In this document: one piece after another, positions 46,452 through 54,843 of the stretch | How the letters are laid out: each line of letters begins with the position of its first letter | Position numbering within the stretch: the stretch's first letter is position 1 | Assembly: GCF_000218895.1 (NCBI RefSeq) | Contig: NC_015703.1 | Location: 3,733,001-3,797,000, forward strand | Direction of reading: 5' to 3' | DNA length: 64,000 nucleotides | From: Runella slithyformis DSM 19594 | GTDB lineage: Bacteria > Bacteroidota > Bacteroidia > Cytophagales > Spirosomataceae | Translations under genes and position numbers: made by a program | The notes under the pieces: model-generated | Seen by the model: the letters and a program-made list of their open reading frames with translations, nothing else | Told to the model about the DNA's origin: nothing | The model's database searches: none

Positions 46452-47435
46452 TTAAGCATATAACTGCGTTAGCCGATAAAGAAAGAATTCTACATTCCTT
46501 ACCCCTCTGAACTGAGCTCGAAAAGCTTTAATCTTGGCATTAAAAGATTCGGCAGACGCGTTCGTACTTCGATTATCAAAATAGTTAAGGATGGTTTCAT
46601 AATGGTTTTGAATAGAACGCGCCACCGTGTTGAAGGCTTTAAATCCTGACTGACGAACCTTTTCATGCCATTTGGCCAGTCTGGCCAATCCATAAAGTTT
46701 ATCAGTAGTATTCTCAAAAATATGGCTCAAGGCCATCGTTAACTCATAGGCTTTTTTCAAATCAGGATAGCGCTCAAAAAGTAGTGTTGCCCTTTGTTTT
46801 TGATTCTCTGTCCAATCTTTCTCCTTTTTGTAGAGCACATACCTGCTGCGAGCTAATAATTGTTTAAGGGTGTCTCCATTAGCGAGAACTTCAGCATGGT
46901 AAGGTTGTTGACTGATTTTAGCTTGTTCTATGGCTTCATTTTCGGCATCTATGGCCTGCCATCGATACTTGATCCTGATTTCCTGTAAAGCTTCGGAGGC
47001 CAATTTCTGTACATGGAAACGGTCAGTGACTTGGGTAGCCAAAGGGAAACAGCGCTTGGCGATTAAAGCCATATTACCGGCCATGTCCAGCGTAATTTCA
47101 AGGACTTTTTTACGAGGTCTTACAGGTATCCTGCGAAGAATTTCAATGACTGTTTCAGCCTTTGTACCCGCAATAATTGCTACAATGCTCCCTTTTCTGC
47201 CTTTGGCTGCTTTATTGGTAAGAATAGTGTATAACTCCCCATCAGATAACGAGGTTTCATCAATGGAAAGATGAGTTCCCATATTTTGAGGGTATAACAG
47301 CCATAGTTTAGCATTAGACTTTTGATTCCAATGTTTGAATCCACCTTGGCAATCTTTGTAGTGACGAAGCAGATTCCGACCCTTCACGCCATAAAACTCT
47401 CCGATTGAATTTGTACTATTCGGATTCGTATCCAC
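46452..47435 (-). CDS. ISL3/ISAon1-family transposase, catalytic part
   Basis: A 327-residue DDE transposase frame. THLSIDETSLSDGELYTIL carries the first Asp; the second region is ITLDMAGNMALIAKRCFP followed by ATQVTDRFHVQKLASEALQE; the C-terminal helix NASAESFNAKIKAFRAQF carries the final Glu. These are the DDE_Tnp_ISL3 signatures. The frame overlaps the 3' end of the shorter upstream frame by 20 bases in a different phase. Both are needed for a full ISAon1-type transposase, either as two proteins or by frameshifting. Confidence 0.92.
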   Translation of the reverse strand: MDTNPNSTNSIGEFYGVKGRNLLRHYKDCQGGFKHWNQKSNAKLWLLYPQNMGTHLSIDETSLSDGELYTILTNKAAKGRKGSIVAIIAGTKAETVIEILRRIPVRPRKKVLEITLDMAGNMALIAKRCFPLATQVTDRFHVQKLASEALQEIRIKYRWQAIDAENEAIEQAKISQQPYHAEVLANGDTLKQLLARSRYVLYKKEKDWTENQKQRATLLFERYPDLKKAYELTMALSHIFENTTDKLYGLARLAKWHEKVRQSGFKAFNTVARSIQNHYETILNYFDNRSTNASAESFNAKIKAFRAQFRGVRNVEFFLYRLTQLYA

Positions 47436-47778
47436 TGATACCTTTTAAAAAATTCGCGAATTCACTTGTCATTCGCGTTCCTTTGCTTACTTCTGCCCAG
47501 TCTCTGTAAACTACTTTACCTGTTTGGGTATTGAGCCATCGGCGGCGCTTAATGTGAAGAAAGACCTTTTGCCCACGCAGGGGAAAGTCTTGGACAGTTA
47601 TGGGCGCAAAAAAACCTTTGGATAACAAATTTTTCCGCTCAGAGTCTCGATCGTCTGTATTTTTCTCTGTAAGATGGATATGGAAGACACCCTCTTGGCG
47701 GTTAATAGTAGTCAATTCAAAATTTTCCAAAATGAACTCGGGCAACAGGAACTGAACGATAGGTAGGAAACTCTCCAA
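47416..47778 (-). CDS. ISAon1-family transposase N-terminal region protein
   Basis: A 120-residue protein with the ISAon1 N-terminal pattern: a first helix (FLPIVQFLLPEFILENFELT), a beta-hairpin region (GVFHIHLTEKN), a turn with FFAPITVQDFPLRGQKVFLH and RRRWLNTQTGKVVYRDW, and a C-terminal helix (FANFLKGISGYESE). It likely contributes DNA binding to the transposase and overlaps the catalytic frame by 20 bases. It starts 37 bases inside the right inverted repeat. Confidence 0.88.
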   Translation of the reverse strand: MESFLPIVQFLLPEFILENFELTTINRQEGVFHIHLTEKNTDDRDSERKNLLSKGFFAPITVQDFPLRGQKVFLHIKRRRWLNTQTGKVVYRDWAEVSKGTRMTSEFANFLKGISGYESE

Positions 47779-47849
47779 AGCAAGTACGTTTGATTAAAAG
47801 CATAAACTTAAAAAAATCCAAGTTACTCCACAACTTTTGAACTTGATCC

Positions 47850-47857
47850 ATGAAAGC
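47850..47857. repeat. Right target-site duplication of the ISL3 element
   Basis: ATGAAAGC immediately outside the right inverted repeat, identical to 46411-46418. Confidence 0.85.
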
Positions 47858-47900
47858 ATGAGGAAAGCGTCGGGAGAGGGGGGGTACGTGTGTAGTTAAA

Positions 47901-49342
47901 CATGAGTCATCCCGAAGTTTAGGGTAAAAAAGAACCTCCTTGTAATTTTGAGAGTCACTACAAACTCAAAAACAGGGAGGTCTTTTTATGTTCAGAACAA
48001 TACTGCAAAACAAGGATAAAAACGCTTCAAAGTCAAGAGCTTCAGACTTCATTTTAGAACGGGGGCATCGGTATCTTCACCCACTTCAACTTCGCTTAGA
48101 TGCCCTGATTGATACTCGTTTGGTGAGTACATTCTATGACTTATTTATGGCGATATTGGTGTTTCGTCACAACAGGATGGGGCTGTTATTGAGCGAGTTA
48201 GGCGGGTATATTTGTGGATTATCGCACGCCCCGGCGGGTACCGAAGCGTATCAGCAATTTACTTCGATGTAAAAAATGGTCTTCCACATTGATTGATGAC
48301 TTTTTCTTTGAACGTAGCCGTGAGCGAATTAAGTCCTTACAATCCAATGGTCAACGTCCTTTACTGCTGTGGGATGAGAGTAAGATTGAAAAGAGTGAAT
48401 CATGGTTTTTGGAAGGCTTATGCAGTGTGGAAAGCAGTAAAGGCAAAAGATTGACCAAAAATAAGAAAAGGCTTTTATAAGCCACCTACTCAACGCATTT
48501 GTGTGCCCGGCTTTCATTGGACAGCTACCCTTTTGTCAGCTTTGGGACAAACTCCAAGTGTATGTCAGATGAGTTGGTGGACATCAAGGGGTAAATATCA
48601 GGAAGTAGGGACCAACATTATCTTTCGGATGCTCAAAAAGCTCCATAAAACCATTGGAAGCAGCGTTCTGCATGTGTTAGACCGAGGTTATGCCAATGCC
48701 TGGACGATTGAATGGATGAATGAGTTTAAACAGGACTTTTTAGTTCGTTGGAAGAAAACACATCTATTATGCCATTCTGAAAAAGGAACCAAACAGACTC
48801 ATTTATTAGCTCGCTCTTTCAAAGCAGTGGGGCGTAAAATGCTTCGTGATAACCAACGCAAAATCAGTAAGTATGTCACGATCGCTTACACACAGGTCAC
48901 TCACGCTGATTTCAAAGATAAATCCCTATGGCTCATTATCGTACGTGACAAAAAAAGTTTACAGCCCCCTATGTATCTGCTAACCTCCATTGCCATTACC
49001 AATACTCGATTGGCTTGGGAGATGTGTCATTCTTATATGCATCGCTGGAATATAGAGCAAACCTTTAGATGTAGTAAAGCCGAATTGGGTATGGAGTCAC
49101 CCAGGCTTTGGTTCTGGGAAAATAGACTCAAATTACTTGCTATTGTAGCATTAGTCTATGATTTTCTGCTGATGTTATTGAGAAATTGGAGCCATTGGAT
49201 TCCGCTTTTTCTCAGACATTGGTGCCATAGAACAGGAAATCGGTACCGAAACGCTTCGATACCGATTTACAGATTAAGACTCGCCATCTCCCACGTGCTT
49301 TACACTGCTTGTTGCGCTTGCCAAACTTCGGGATGACTCATG
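47901..49342 (+). mobile_element. IS4-family insertion sequence with decayed transposase
   Basis: A ~1442-bp element with perfect 20-bp inverted repeats (47901-47920 and 49323-49342, core TGAGTCATCCCGAAGTT), extendable by a few A/T. The single transposase gene inside is split into three frames. No clear target-site duplication is visible. The right end lies 10 bases from the 3' end of a tRNA gene. Confidence 0.88.
47988..49336 (+). pseudogene. IS4-type DDE transposase with two frameshifts
   Basis: Three consecutive plus-strand frames form one IS4 transposase. Frame one encodes the N-terminal helical part (HPLQLRLDALIDTRLVSTFY, LSHAPAGT). Frame two resumes KRISNLLRCKKW and carries the first catalytic Asp in LLLWDESKIEKSES. 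Frame three begins near 48479 and gives KPPTQRICVPGFHWTATLLS, MSWWTSRGK, the second Asp in LHVLDRGYANAW and the Glu helix RWNIEQTFRCSKAELG. One base is missing near 48237 and another near 48477. The element is therefore inactive unless complemented in trans. Confidence 0.88.
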
Positions 49343-49352
49343 TTTTAAGTTG

Positions 49353-49426
49353 TGGGCCCAGTAGGGCACGATCCTACGACCCCCTGATTATGAGTCAGAT
49401 GCTCTAACCAACTGAGCTATGGGCCC
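49353..49426 (-). tRNA. tRNA with CAU anticodon, probably elongator tRNA-Met
   Basis: 74 bases folding as a cloverleaf on the minus strand: acceptor GGGCCCA/TGGGCCC, D-arm AGCTCAGTTGGTTAGAGC, anticodon arm CTGACTCATAATCAG with CAT, T-arm stem GTAGG/CCTAC. CCA is not encoded. CAU could also be tRNA-Ile2 (lysidine-modified). The T-loop is ATCGTGC instead of the usual TTCGAAT-type, exchanging positions 54 and 58. An IS4 element ends 10 bases beyond its 3' end. Confidence 0.88.
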
Positions 49427-49819
49427 GAAACACCTTGCGGTGTTTTGTGGGTGCAAAAGTATAATAATGCGACTGGATTTGCAAAATTTTGGTCATTATT
49501 ACGCGGTATTAATTCGTCGGGGTGCGGCGGGCCGGCATAAAAACGGGGTGTTGTGGAATGATTTTTTTGTTAAATCTTCCGTTCGTCTGATGGAGGGCAG
49601 AAGGATGTCGCCTAACGGGCGTTGAAAACACAAGACCTGTTTTGGGGTAGGTATTTCGGCTCAAAAACAGGCGGTTACCGCTTTCATTCTTATACTTTTT
49701 ACATTCATTTCAACCGGTGAAACGGTGGCGTATCGGTGAAGAAAATCGCGCCGTCAACTGAAGTAAGGGGAAATTTCCTTAGTTTAGCACCATTGTCAAC
49801 CTATGATCGTACCTTAATT
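49427..49819. other. Intergenic region between tRNA and glucan phosphorylase gene
   Basis: About 390 bases without a convincing gene. Next to the tRNA start is a short hairpin, aaacacc-ttgc-ggtgttt (49428-49446). The remainder should contain the divergent promoters of the tRNA and of the phosphorylase gene. A frame at 49419-49625 has no protein signature. Confidence 0.45.
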
Positions 49820-51472
49820 ATGGCTAAAAAACTTCCTTCGGCGTATGCCCACCCGTACGCCATTGACTCACGTTACAAAAAATCCGTCGCGTATTTTTCC
49901 ATGGAATTTGCCGTTGACCAGGCCCTCAAGACCTATTCGGGCGGCTTGGGCTTTTTGGCCGGTTCGCACATGAAAAGTGCCCACGACCTGCGCCAAAACC
50001 TCATCGGTATCGGTATCCTTTGGAAACACGGCTACTACGATCAGGTGCGCACCACCGACAACAGCATGGTGCCGCAGTTTCGGGAAAAAATGTACAGTTT
50101 TCTGAAAGACACGGGCATCCGCTTTCAGATCACCATCGCCAATAAGCCCGTTTGGGTGGCATCCTATTTTCTGGACCCGAAGCTGTTTGGGACCGTACCT
50201 ATGTTTTTTCTGACCACCGACACCGACGGAAACGACGCCTGGGCCCGTCAGATTTCCTACCATCTTTACGACGCCGATGCGGCCGTGAAAGTGATGCAGT
50301 GTATGTTGCTGGGTATTGGCGGTGCGAAATTTCTGGACGAGCTGGGCTACGAACCCGATATTTATCACCTCAACGAAGCCCACGCGGTATCGTCGGTATA
50401 TTACTTATATAAAAAGCTGGGTAAGGTCGATGCTGTCAAAAAACGGCTGGTCTTTACCACCCATACCCCCGAAGAAGCAGGGAATGAAAAACACAATATT
50501 TACTTCCTCAACGACCTGAGTTTCTTTGCGGGCGTACCCCTTGAAACGGCTCGGAAAATTACGGGATTTGGGGCAGGGGAGACCGTTTTCAGTCATTCGC
50601 TGGCAGCGCTGCGCCTGAGTCATCAGGCCAATGCCGTTTCCAAACTCCACGGTGAAGTGTCGCGGAAAATGTGGGGTTGGGCCGAAGGAATCTGCGACAT
50701 TACACACGTGACCAACTCGCAGCACAAAGCCTCCTGGGCCGACGCCGAGCTCGAACTGGCGCGCAGCAAAGGTGATTTGGACGGTATTGAAAAACGGAAG
50801 AAAGTCCTGAAAAGCCAATTGTTCAGGACCGTGGCCGATCAGGTAGGTAAACTCTTTGACCCGAACATACTCACCATCGTATGGGCCCGGCGCTTTGCGG
50901 GCTACAAGCGCCCCGACCTGCTGACCCGCGACCGTGAACGCTTTGACCGTATCATGCGCAACAAGGATTTTCCGGTACAGTTCATTTGGGCGGGAAAACC
51001 CTACCCCAAAGATGAAGGCGCTATTCAAACCTTCAATCAACTGTTTTACCTCAGCCATTTGTACCCCAACATGGCCGTGCTGACGGGCTATGAACTGGCC
51101 CTCTCGAAACAGATGAAAGAAGGCTCCGACCTGTGGCTCAATACGCCTGTGGTGACGAGGGAGGCCTCCGGTACCAGCGGCATGACGGCGGCCATGAATG
51201 CAAGCCTTAACTTCTCTACCTACGATGGCTGGGTGTGTGAGTTTTCGCGGCACGGCGAAAATTCGTTCATTGTGCCGGTAGCGTCAGAATCCAACCGCGA
51301 CGGGGAGGATATTTCGAATATGCTGGATGTGTTGGAAAATGAGATCTTGCCTTTGTACTACGAACGCAGCAACGATTGGTACGAGACCGTACTGCGGAGC
51401 ATGAATGAAGTAGGGAACTTTTTCAACGCTGACCGCATGGCGGCGGAGTATTATGAGAAGGTGTACAAATAA
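49820..51472 (+). CDS. Short alpha-glucan phosphorylase-family protein lacking the PLP lysine
   Basis: A 550-residue GT35-type protein of the short alpha-glucan phosphorylase group. The ATG at 49820 starts MAKKLPSAYAHPYAID, followed by the family block SVAYFSMEFAVDQALKTYSG and GGLGFLAGSHMKSAHDL. Later blocks are YHLNEAHAVSSVYYLYKK, FTTHTPEEAGNEKH, VTNSQHKASW and WARRFAGYKRPDLL. The C-terminal motif reads EASGTSGMTAAMN where glycogen phosphorylases have GTGNMK..LNG with the lysine that binds pyridoxal phosphate; Thr456 stands there. True phosphorolysis is therefore doubtful, and another glucan-binding or transfer activity is possible. Monocistronic. Confidence 0.85.
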   Translation: MAKKLPSAYAHPYAIDSRYKKSVAYFSMEFAVDQALKTYSGGLGFLAGSHMKSAHDLRQNLIGIGILWKHGYYDQVRTTDNSMVPQFREKMYSFLKDTGIRFQITIANKPVWVASYFLDPKLFGTVPMFFLTTDTDGNDAWARQISYHLYDADAAVKVMQCMLLGIGGAKFLDELGYEPDIYHLNEAHAVSSVYYLYKKLGKVDAVKKRLVFTTHTPEEAGNEKHNIYFLNDLSFFAGVPLETARKITGFGAGETVFSHSLAALRLSHQANAVSKLHGEVSRKMWGWAEGICDITHVTNSQHKASWADAELELARSKGDLDGIEKRKKVLKSQLFRTVADQVGKLFDPNILTIVWARRFAGYKRPDLLTRDRERFDRIMRNKDFPVQFIWAGKPYPKDEGAIQTFNQLFYLSHLYPNMAVLTGYELALSKQMKEGSDLWLNTPVVTREASGTSGMTAAMNASLNFSTYDGWVCEFSRHGENSFIVPVASESNRDGEDISNMLDVLENEILPLYYERSNDWYETVLRSMNEVGNFFNADRMAAEYYEKVYK

Positions 51473-51483
51473 GCTTCAATAGA

Positions 51484-51538
51484 AATCACGCAGAGCCGCA
51501 GAGAAGCAAAGGGCCCTTCTTTATGGCTTTGCGTGATT
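51484..51538. repeat. Intergenic palindromic repeat
   Basis: Left arm 51484-51497 (aatcacgcagagcc) and right arm 51525-51538 form a 14-bp inverted repeat with one mismatch, between the convergent phosphorylase and GNAT genes. It may act as a bidirectional terminator and belongs to the same repeat vocabulary as 5854-5940 and 31430-31533. Confidence 0.65.
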
Positions 51539-51541
51539 CAC

Positions 51542-51982
51542 TTATAAATACAGATCACAATTGATCTCGGTGTCATCTACTTTGGCACCTATTTTTTTAT
51601 AAAATTCAATGGCTTCTTTGTTCCAATGTGAGACCTGCCAACGAACTTTTGTACAGTGTTCCAAATTGGCGTAGTCAATCAGTTTGTCCAGCAATTGGGT
51701 GCCGATCTGATGTCCTCGGTATTCTTTCTTCACGTACAGATCATCCAAATACAGCGCCTTGCCCGACCAGGAATAGTAGGCCATAAAAAAGGAGGCAAAG
51801 CCAATGATGGAAGCGTTTTCGTGCTCTACCACAAAACACTGAAAAAGGTCTTTATTCTCCCGCATTTGGTTGAGCGTAATGATTACTTTTTCGGGAGTTT
51901 TCTGAAACATCGCAAACTCCTGAATCAGTTGGAAGATGGCCGGGAAGTCGTCGGGCGTTCCTTTTCGGATAATGATGTTCAT
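51542..51982 (-). CDS. GNAT-family N-acetyltransferase (diamine-acetyltransferase-like)
   Basis: A 146-residue cytosolic acetyltransferase. The order of motifs is that of the spermidine/diamine (SSAT-like) branch: MNIIIRKGTPDDFPAIFQLI, the strand IIGFASFFMAYYSW, KALYLDDLYVKKEYRGHQIG with the acetyl-CoA pyrophosphate loop, and the terminal VRWQVSHWNKEAIEFYKKIG. It transfers an acetyl group from acetyl-CoA to an amine; the acceptor is unknown. It is convergent with the phosphorylase gene and has no operon partner. Confidence 0.9.
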   Translation of the reverse strand: MNIIIRKGTPDDFPAIFQLIQEFAMFQKTPEKVIITLNQMRENKDLFQCFVVEHENASIIGFASFFMAYYSWSGKALYLDDLYVKKEYRGHQIGTQLLDKLIDYANLEHCTKVRWQVSHWNKEAIEFYKKIGAKVDDTEINCDLYL

Positions 51983-52221
51983 GGGTAGGTGTGGAGGTTA
52001 ATGATGCAAAATAACAACTTTTACGCACTTCGTTTACGATAATTGAAGAGGGGTAATCCATTGAACAAAATCGCAAAACTCGCCATAGCCCAACACTTGG
52101 AAGAAGGTCCGTAAAGGCGCTTTCTTTGATGAGTTAGGCAGGAGAGTTGATTTTGGTCAGCAGCCCGGTCGGGCATGCATACAATGGGGGCATCAATCCT
52201 GTAAACTCCGACTGCTGTAAT

Positions 52222-54087
52222 TTATTTTGTTAAGGATTCTGAAATCTTCTCGTAATCAGGCTTTCGACGAAAGAAGACAAAGCCGTTTTCTTCTTTGATC
52301 AGCTCCAGATTGGGATGATTTCGGAATTGTTCAGCCCGGTCAATGCGAGAGATTAAAAACGTAGGTTTATCCACGGGGCCATTCAGCAGCCAGTCTTCAT
52401 GGCTTGCTTCCGGCCGCACGCCGTTGGGTTTTTTGAAGTAAAAAAATTGCGCGTAGCTTTTAAATCCGATCGGCCATACGTACACGTTCTGACCGCGCTT
52501 GGAAGCGTAAAAATCGATCACTGTTCGCTGAGTGTAGCCTTCGATCTTCGGCACCACCACGGCCCCGTACACAAACATCAGAATCGCGGTAGCGAAGAGT
52601 AATGCTCTAATGGTCAATACCTTTTGTTTCTTCCACAAAATAGTTGCCAATACAATTACTGCGAAATAAATGACCCCAAACAGCCATTCGTATCCTGCCC
52701 ATTCGACGGGAGCCTGTAGGTTTGCCACCACAAACGCATCGTCAATGTAAGGTGTAACGGCGGCCGAATACATGCCGATCAAAGGAACGGCCGTCAAAAC
52801 CAGTGACAGGATTCCTCCAATGATTAGCAGAAGAACACTCATCCAACGTGGCCATAAAATTTCTCCTTTGAGCCAACGGTACACCCACAGCGCGGCCAAA
52901 AACGACAGCGGAAAATAGGTCATGGAGCTATAATGCACGATTTTGGTCTTTACGATCGAGAAAACGATCATGACCACCCAAAAAAGGCAAAGCATAGCAT
53001 TGAAGAAGTGAGGAGTCAGTAGCGGGGAGCGGTCGGACGCCGGAAGCGATGCAGAATTTGAAATCTCAGGAAGCTGCGCGGGATTTGTAATCCCGCGCCT
53101 GAACTGTTCCGGAGTTGTAATCCCATGCGCTCGCTTGACAAACTTCCGGAGCAAAGGCTGAAAAATTCGACTCACATACGGCAGTCCGAGCACCGAAATG
53201 GGAAAACAACCCACCAAAACCACCACAAAATGGTAATAAAACGGCTGTCCGTGGTCAGCTTCGGAGGTAGCGCCGAGCCGGTAGAGGTATTCCAAAAAAG
53301 CGATAAAAGTCGCCCAACCGCTTTCCCAAATAATGGCCAGCATCCATCCGGCCGTGAGTACTCCGGCGGTCAGGCCATAAATGAGAATGTTTTTGAGGGA
53401 AAAGCCTAATAAACCGTCGAAGGGAAGATGCCCGACATACCCATCTGACGGTTTTGAAGCGTCTGATGAGCGATTTTGAACATAATGAAGAAGCCAAAAA
53501 GCGGCCAACGTTAGGGTTGGTACGCCCACGCCCACGGGGCCTTTGGTCCAAACCGCCAACCCCGCAAAGATTCCCGCCCAAAAGAAACGCATCGCTCTTG
53601 GCGGACTTTCCTTTTTTAACGCAGGGAGAAGGAACAGCACGCTCAAAAACATAAAGTAATTGAACAGCGGGTCAATGATTCCTGATTTAAAGTACAGATG
53701 CGGCGTGACGGAGCCCAAGTAGGCTAACGCCCACAAAAAGCCGAAACGGACGTCGATGAGGCGTTTGCCGACAAAGAAAAAGGTGAGTAATGTCATAATG
53801 CCGACGACGGCATTGGGAAAACGGGCGGCAAATTCATTGACGCCGAATACTTTCATCGATAGAGCCTGTATCCAGATAAACAACGGCGGTTTTTCCCAAA
53901 AAGGCTGATAGTCAATTTGTACGCGCAGATAATTTCCCGTGGCCAGCATTTCACGCGCTGATTCGGCAAAGTTGATCTCGTCCCAGTCAAACAAATGAAC
54001 ATTGCCTAAATAAGGAACAAAAAAAACGAGCGCCAACAGCGCGACGACCCAGGGTTTTTCGATGCTAAAAGAAGATTTCGTTTTCAA
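52222..54087 (-). CDS. GT39/ArnT-like integral membrane glycosyltransferase
   Basis: A 621-residue protein with about 11-12 membrane helices. The first periplasmic loop contains the catalytic-type acidic motif LFDWDEINFAESAREML, followed by QPFWEKPPLFIWIQ and EFAARFPNAV, as in PMT/ArnT enzymes that transfer a sugar from a polyprenyl-phosphate carrier to lipid or protein. The ending is a soluble domain (VYVWPIGFKSYAQFFYF, NLELIKEENGFVFFRRK). Between two helices (residues about 319-352) lies a stretch whose DNA looks like intergenic repeat units, including two GGGAT..GTAATCCC words, inserted in frame. A PAP2 phosphatase gene lies just upstream on the same strand, suggesting joint action in undecaprenyl-linked sugar metabolism. 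Confidence 0.88.
   Translation of the reverse strand: MKTKSSFSIEKPWVVALLALVFFVPYLGNVHLFDWDEINFAESAREMLATGNYLRVQIDYQPFWEKPPLFIWIQALSMKVFGVNEFAARFPNAVVGIMTLLTFFFVGKRLIDVRFGFLWALAYLGSVTPHLYFKSGIIDPLFNYFMFLSVLFLLPALKKESPPRAMRFFWAGIFAGLAVWTKGPVGVGVPTLTLAAFWLLHYVQNRSSDASKPSDGYVGHLPFDGLLGFSLKNILIYGLTAGVLTAGWMLAIIWESGWATFIAFLEYLYRLGATSEADHGQPFYYHFVVVLVGCFPISVLGLPYVSRIFQPLLRKFVKRAHGITTPEQFRRGITNPAQLPEISNSASLPASDRSPLLTPHFFNAMLCLFWVVMIVFSIVKTKIVHYSSMTYFPLSFLAALWVYRWLKGEILWPRWMSVLLLIIGGILSLVLTAVPLIGMYSAAVTPYIDDAFVVANLQAPVEWAGYEWLFGVIYFAVIVLATILWKKQKVLTIRALLFATAILMFVYGAVVVPKIEGYTQRTVIDFYASKRGQNVYVWPIGFKSYAQFFYFKKPNGVRPEASHEDWLLNGPVDKPTFLISRIDRAEQFRNHPNLELIKEENGFVFFRRKPDYEKISESLTK
53020..53125. repeat. Repeat-like segment inserted in frame in the GT39 gene
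   Basis: Contains gaggagtcagtagcggggag, gcgggatttgtaatcccgcg (a near-palindrome) and ggagttgtaatcccatgcg. The first resembles agtagcgagcagtcagtaacgag at 5630-5660, outside any gene. In the coding frame it yields a Pro/Ser/Arg-rich loop (ITTPEQFRRGITNPAQLPEI) unlike the surrounding helices. Confidence 0.55.
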
Positions 54088-54139
54088 GGATGAATGAGTT
54101 TATAGGCACGGAAATGAGATGGACAACGTTGTTTAACGG

Positions 54140-54769
54140 CTACGTTGACGCACGAAGTTTGAGTCGATGACTGTTCAATACCAGTGCATAAGCGGTGAGG
54201 GTGCCCAACAGCGAACCGGCGTACACATCGATCAGAAAATGCTGCATCAGATACATTCGGGAAAAACCCACGGTAACGGCTGCCGCCAGACACAGGAATT
54301 TCAGAAAAGGGGATTTGACCCAGAAGGTGATCAACGCAAAAAAAGCAAAAGCAGAGGTGGTATGCCCCGAAGGAAAACTGTTCCAGTGACTTAATTCAAC
54401 CCCCTCCACGGTGTGCAGATGCTGCATCATTCCCGAAAAATACTCGGCCGGGCGCGGCTCCTTAGGGAATCCGAAATTTTTGATCAGTTGGGCAAAAATA
54501 CCCGATACAGCGTACGATAACAGAATCAAAATACCTTTATAGCGCGACCGATACAGCATAACAAGTCCTGCCGCTATCACAAACGCCCCATCTCCCAAAT
54601 GCGTAATGTACTTAAAAAACAGATCGGCATACGGATTGGAATAGCGATTGACCTCCAGGCTGATAATACCTTGTCGGTAAAGAAGTTGAGCGGTCCCCAA
54701 TCCCATCAGAAACAGACAGTACGGAATCCAGAAAGGCCAATTTGTGCGCAGCAATTTAAGCAGGTTCAT
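54140..54769 (-). CDS. PAP2-family membrane phosphatase
   Basis: A 209-residue protein with about five or six membrane helices and all three PAP2 motifs: KNFGFPKEPRP (KxxxxxxRP), FPSGHTTSAFA (PSGH) and SRMYLMQHFLIDVYAG (SRxxxxxHxxxD). These enzymes remove phosphate from lipid diphosphates such as undecaprenyl diphosphate or phosphatidylglycerol phosphate. The position 52 bases upstream of the GT39 gene on the same strand suggests a shared lipid-carrier pathway. Exact substrate unknown. Confidence 0.93.
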   Translation of the reverse strand: MNLLKLLRTNWPFWIPYCLFLMGLGTAQLLYRQGIISLEVNRYSNPYADLFFKYITHLGDGAFVIAAGLVMLYRSRYKGILILLSYAVSGIFAQLIKNFGFPKEPRPAEYFSGMMQHLHTVEGVELSHWNSFPSGHTTSAFAFFALITFWVKSPFLKFLCLAAAVTVGFSRMYLMQHFLIDVYAGSLLGTLTAYALVLNSHRLKLRAST

Positions 54770-54843
54770 GGTGCAAAGATAGGCGGATGGAAAATAAAAT
54801 CCCCATTTTTACGTTGTCAATGCGCTTACAACTTTTTGTGTAT

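Larger units (their letters stand above)
46419..47849 (-). mobile_element. ISL3-family insertion sequence (ISAon1-like), complete
   Basis: A 1431-bp element bounded by ~35-bp inverted repeats at 46419-46453 and 47815-47849 that match with two mismatches. It is flanked by identical 8-bp repeats ATGAAAGC. It carries two overlapping minus-strand transposase frames. Intact ends and duplication indicate a recent, probably complete insertion. Confidence 0.92.

Noticed and set aside
49323-49426. tRNA-associated attachment site of an integrative element
   Set aside because: The adjacent element is an IS4 with its own inverted repeats; no duplicated tRNA 3' end or integrase is seen in the window.
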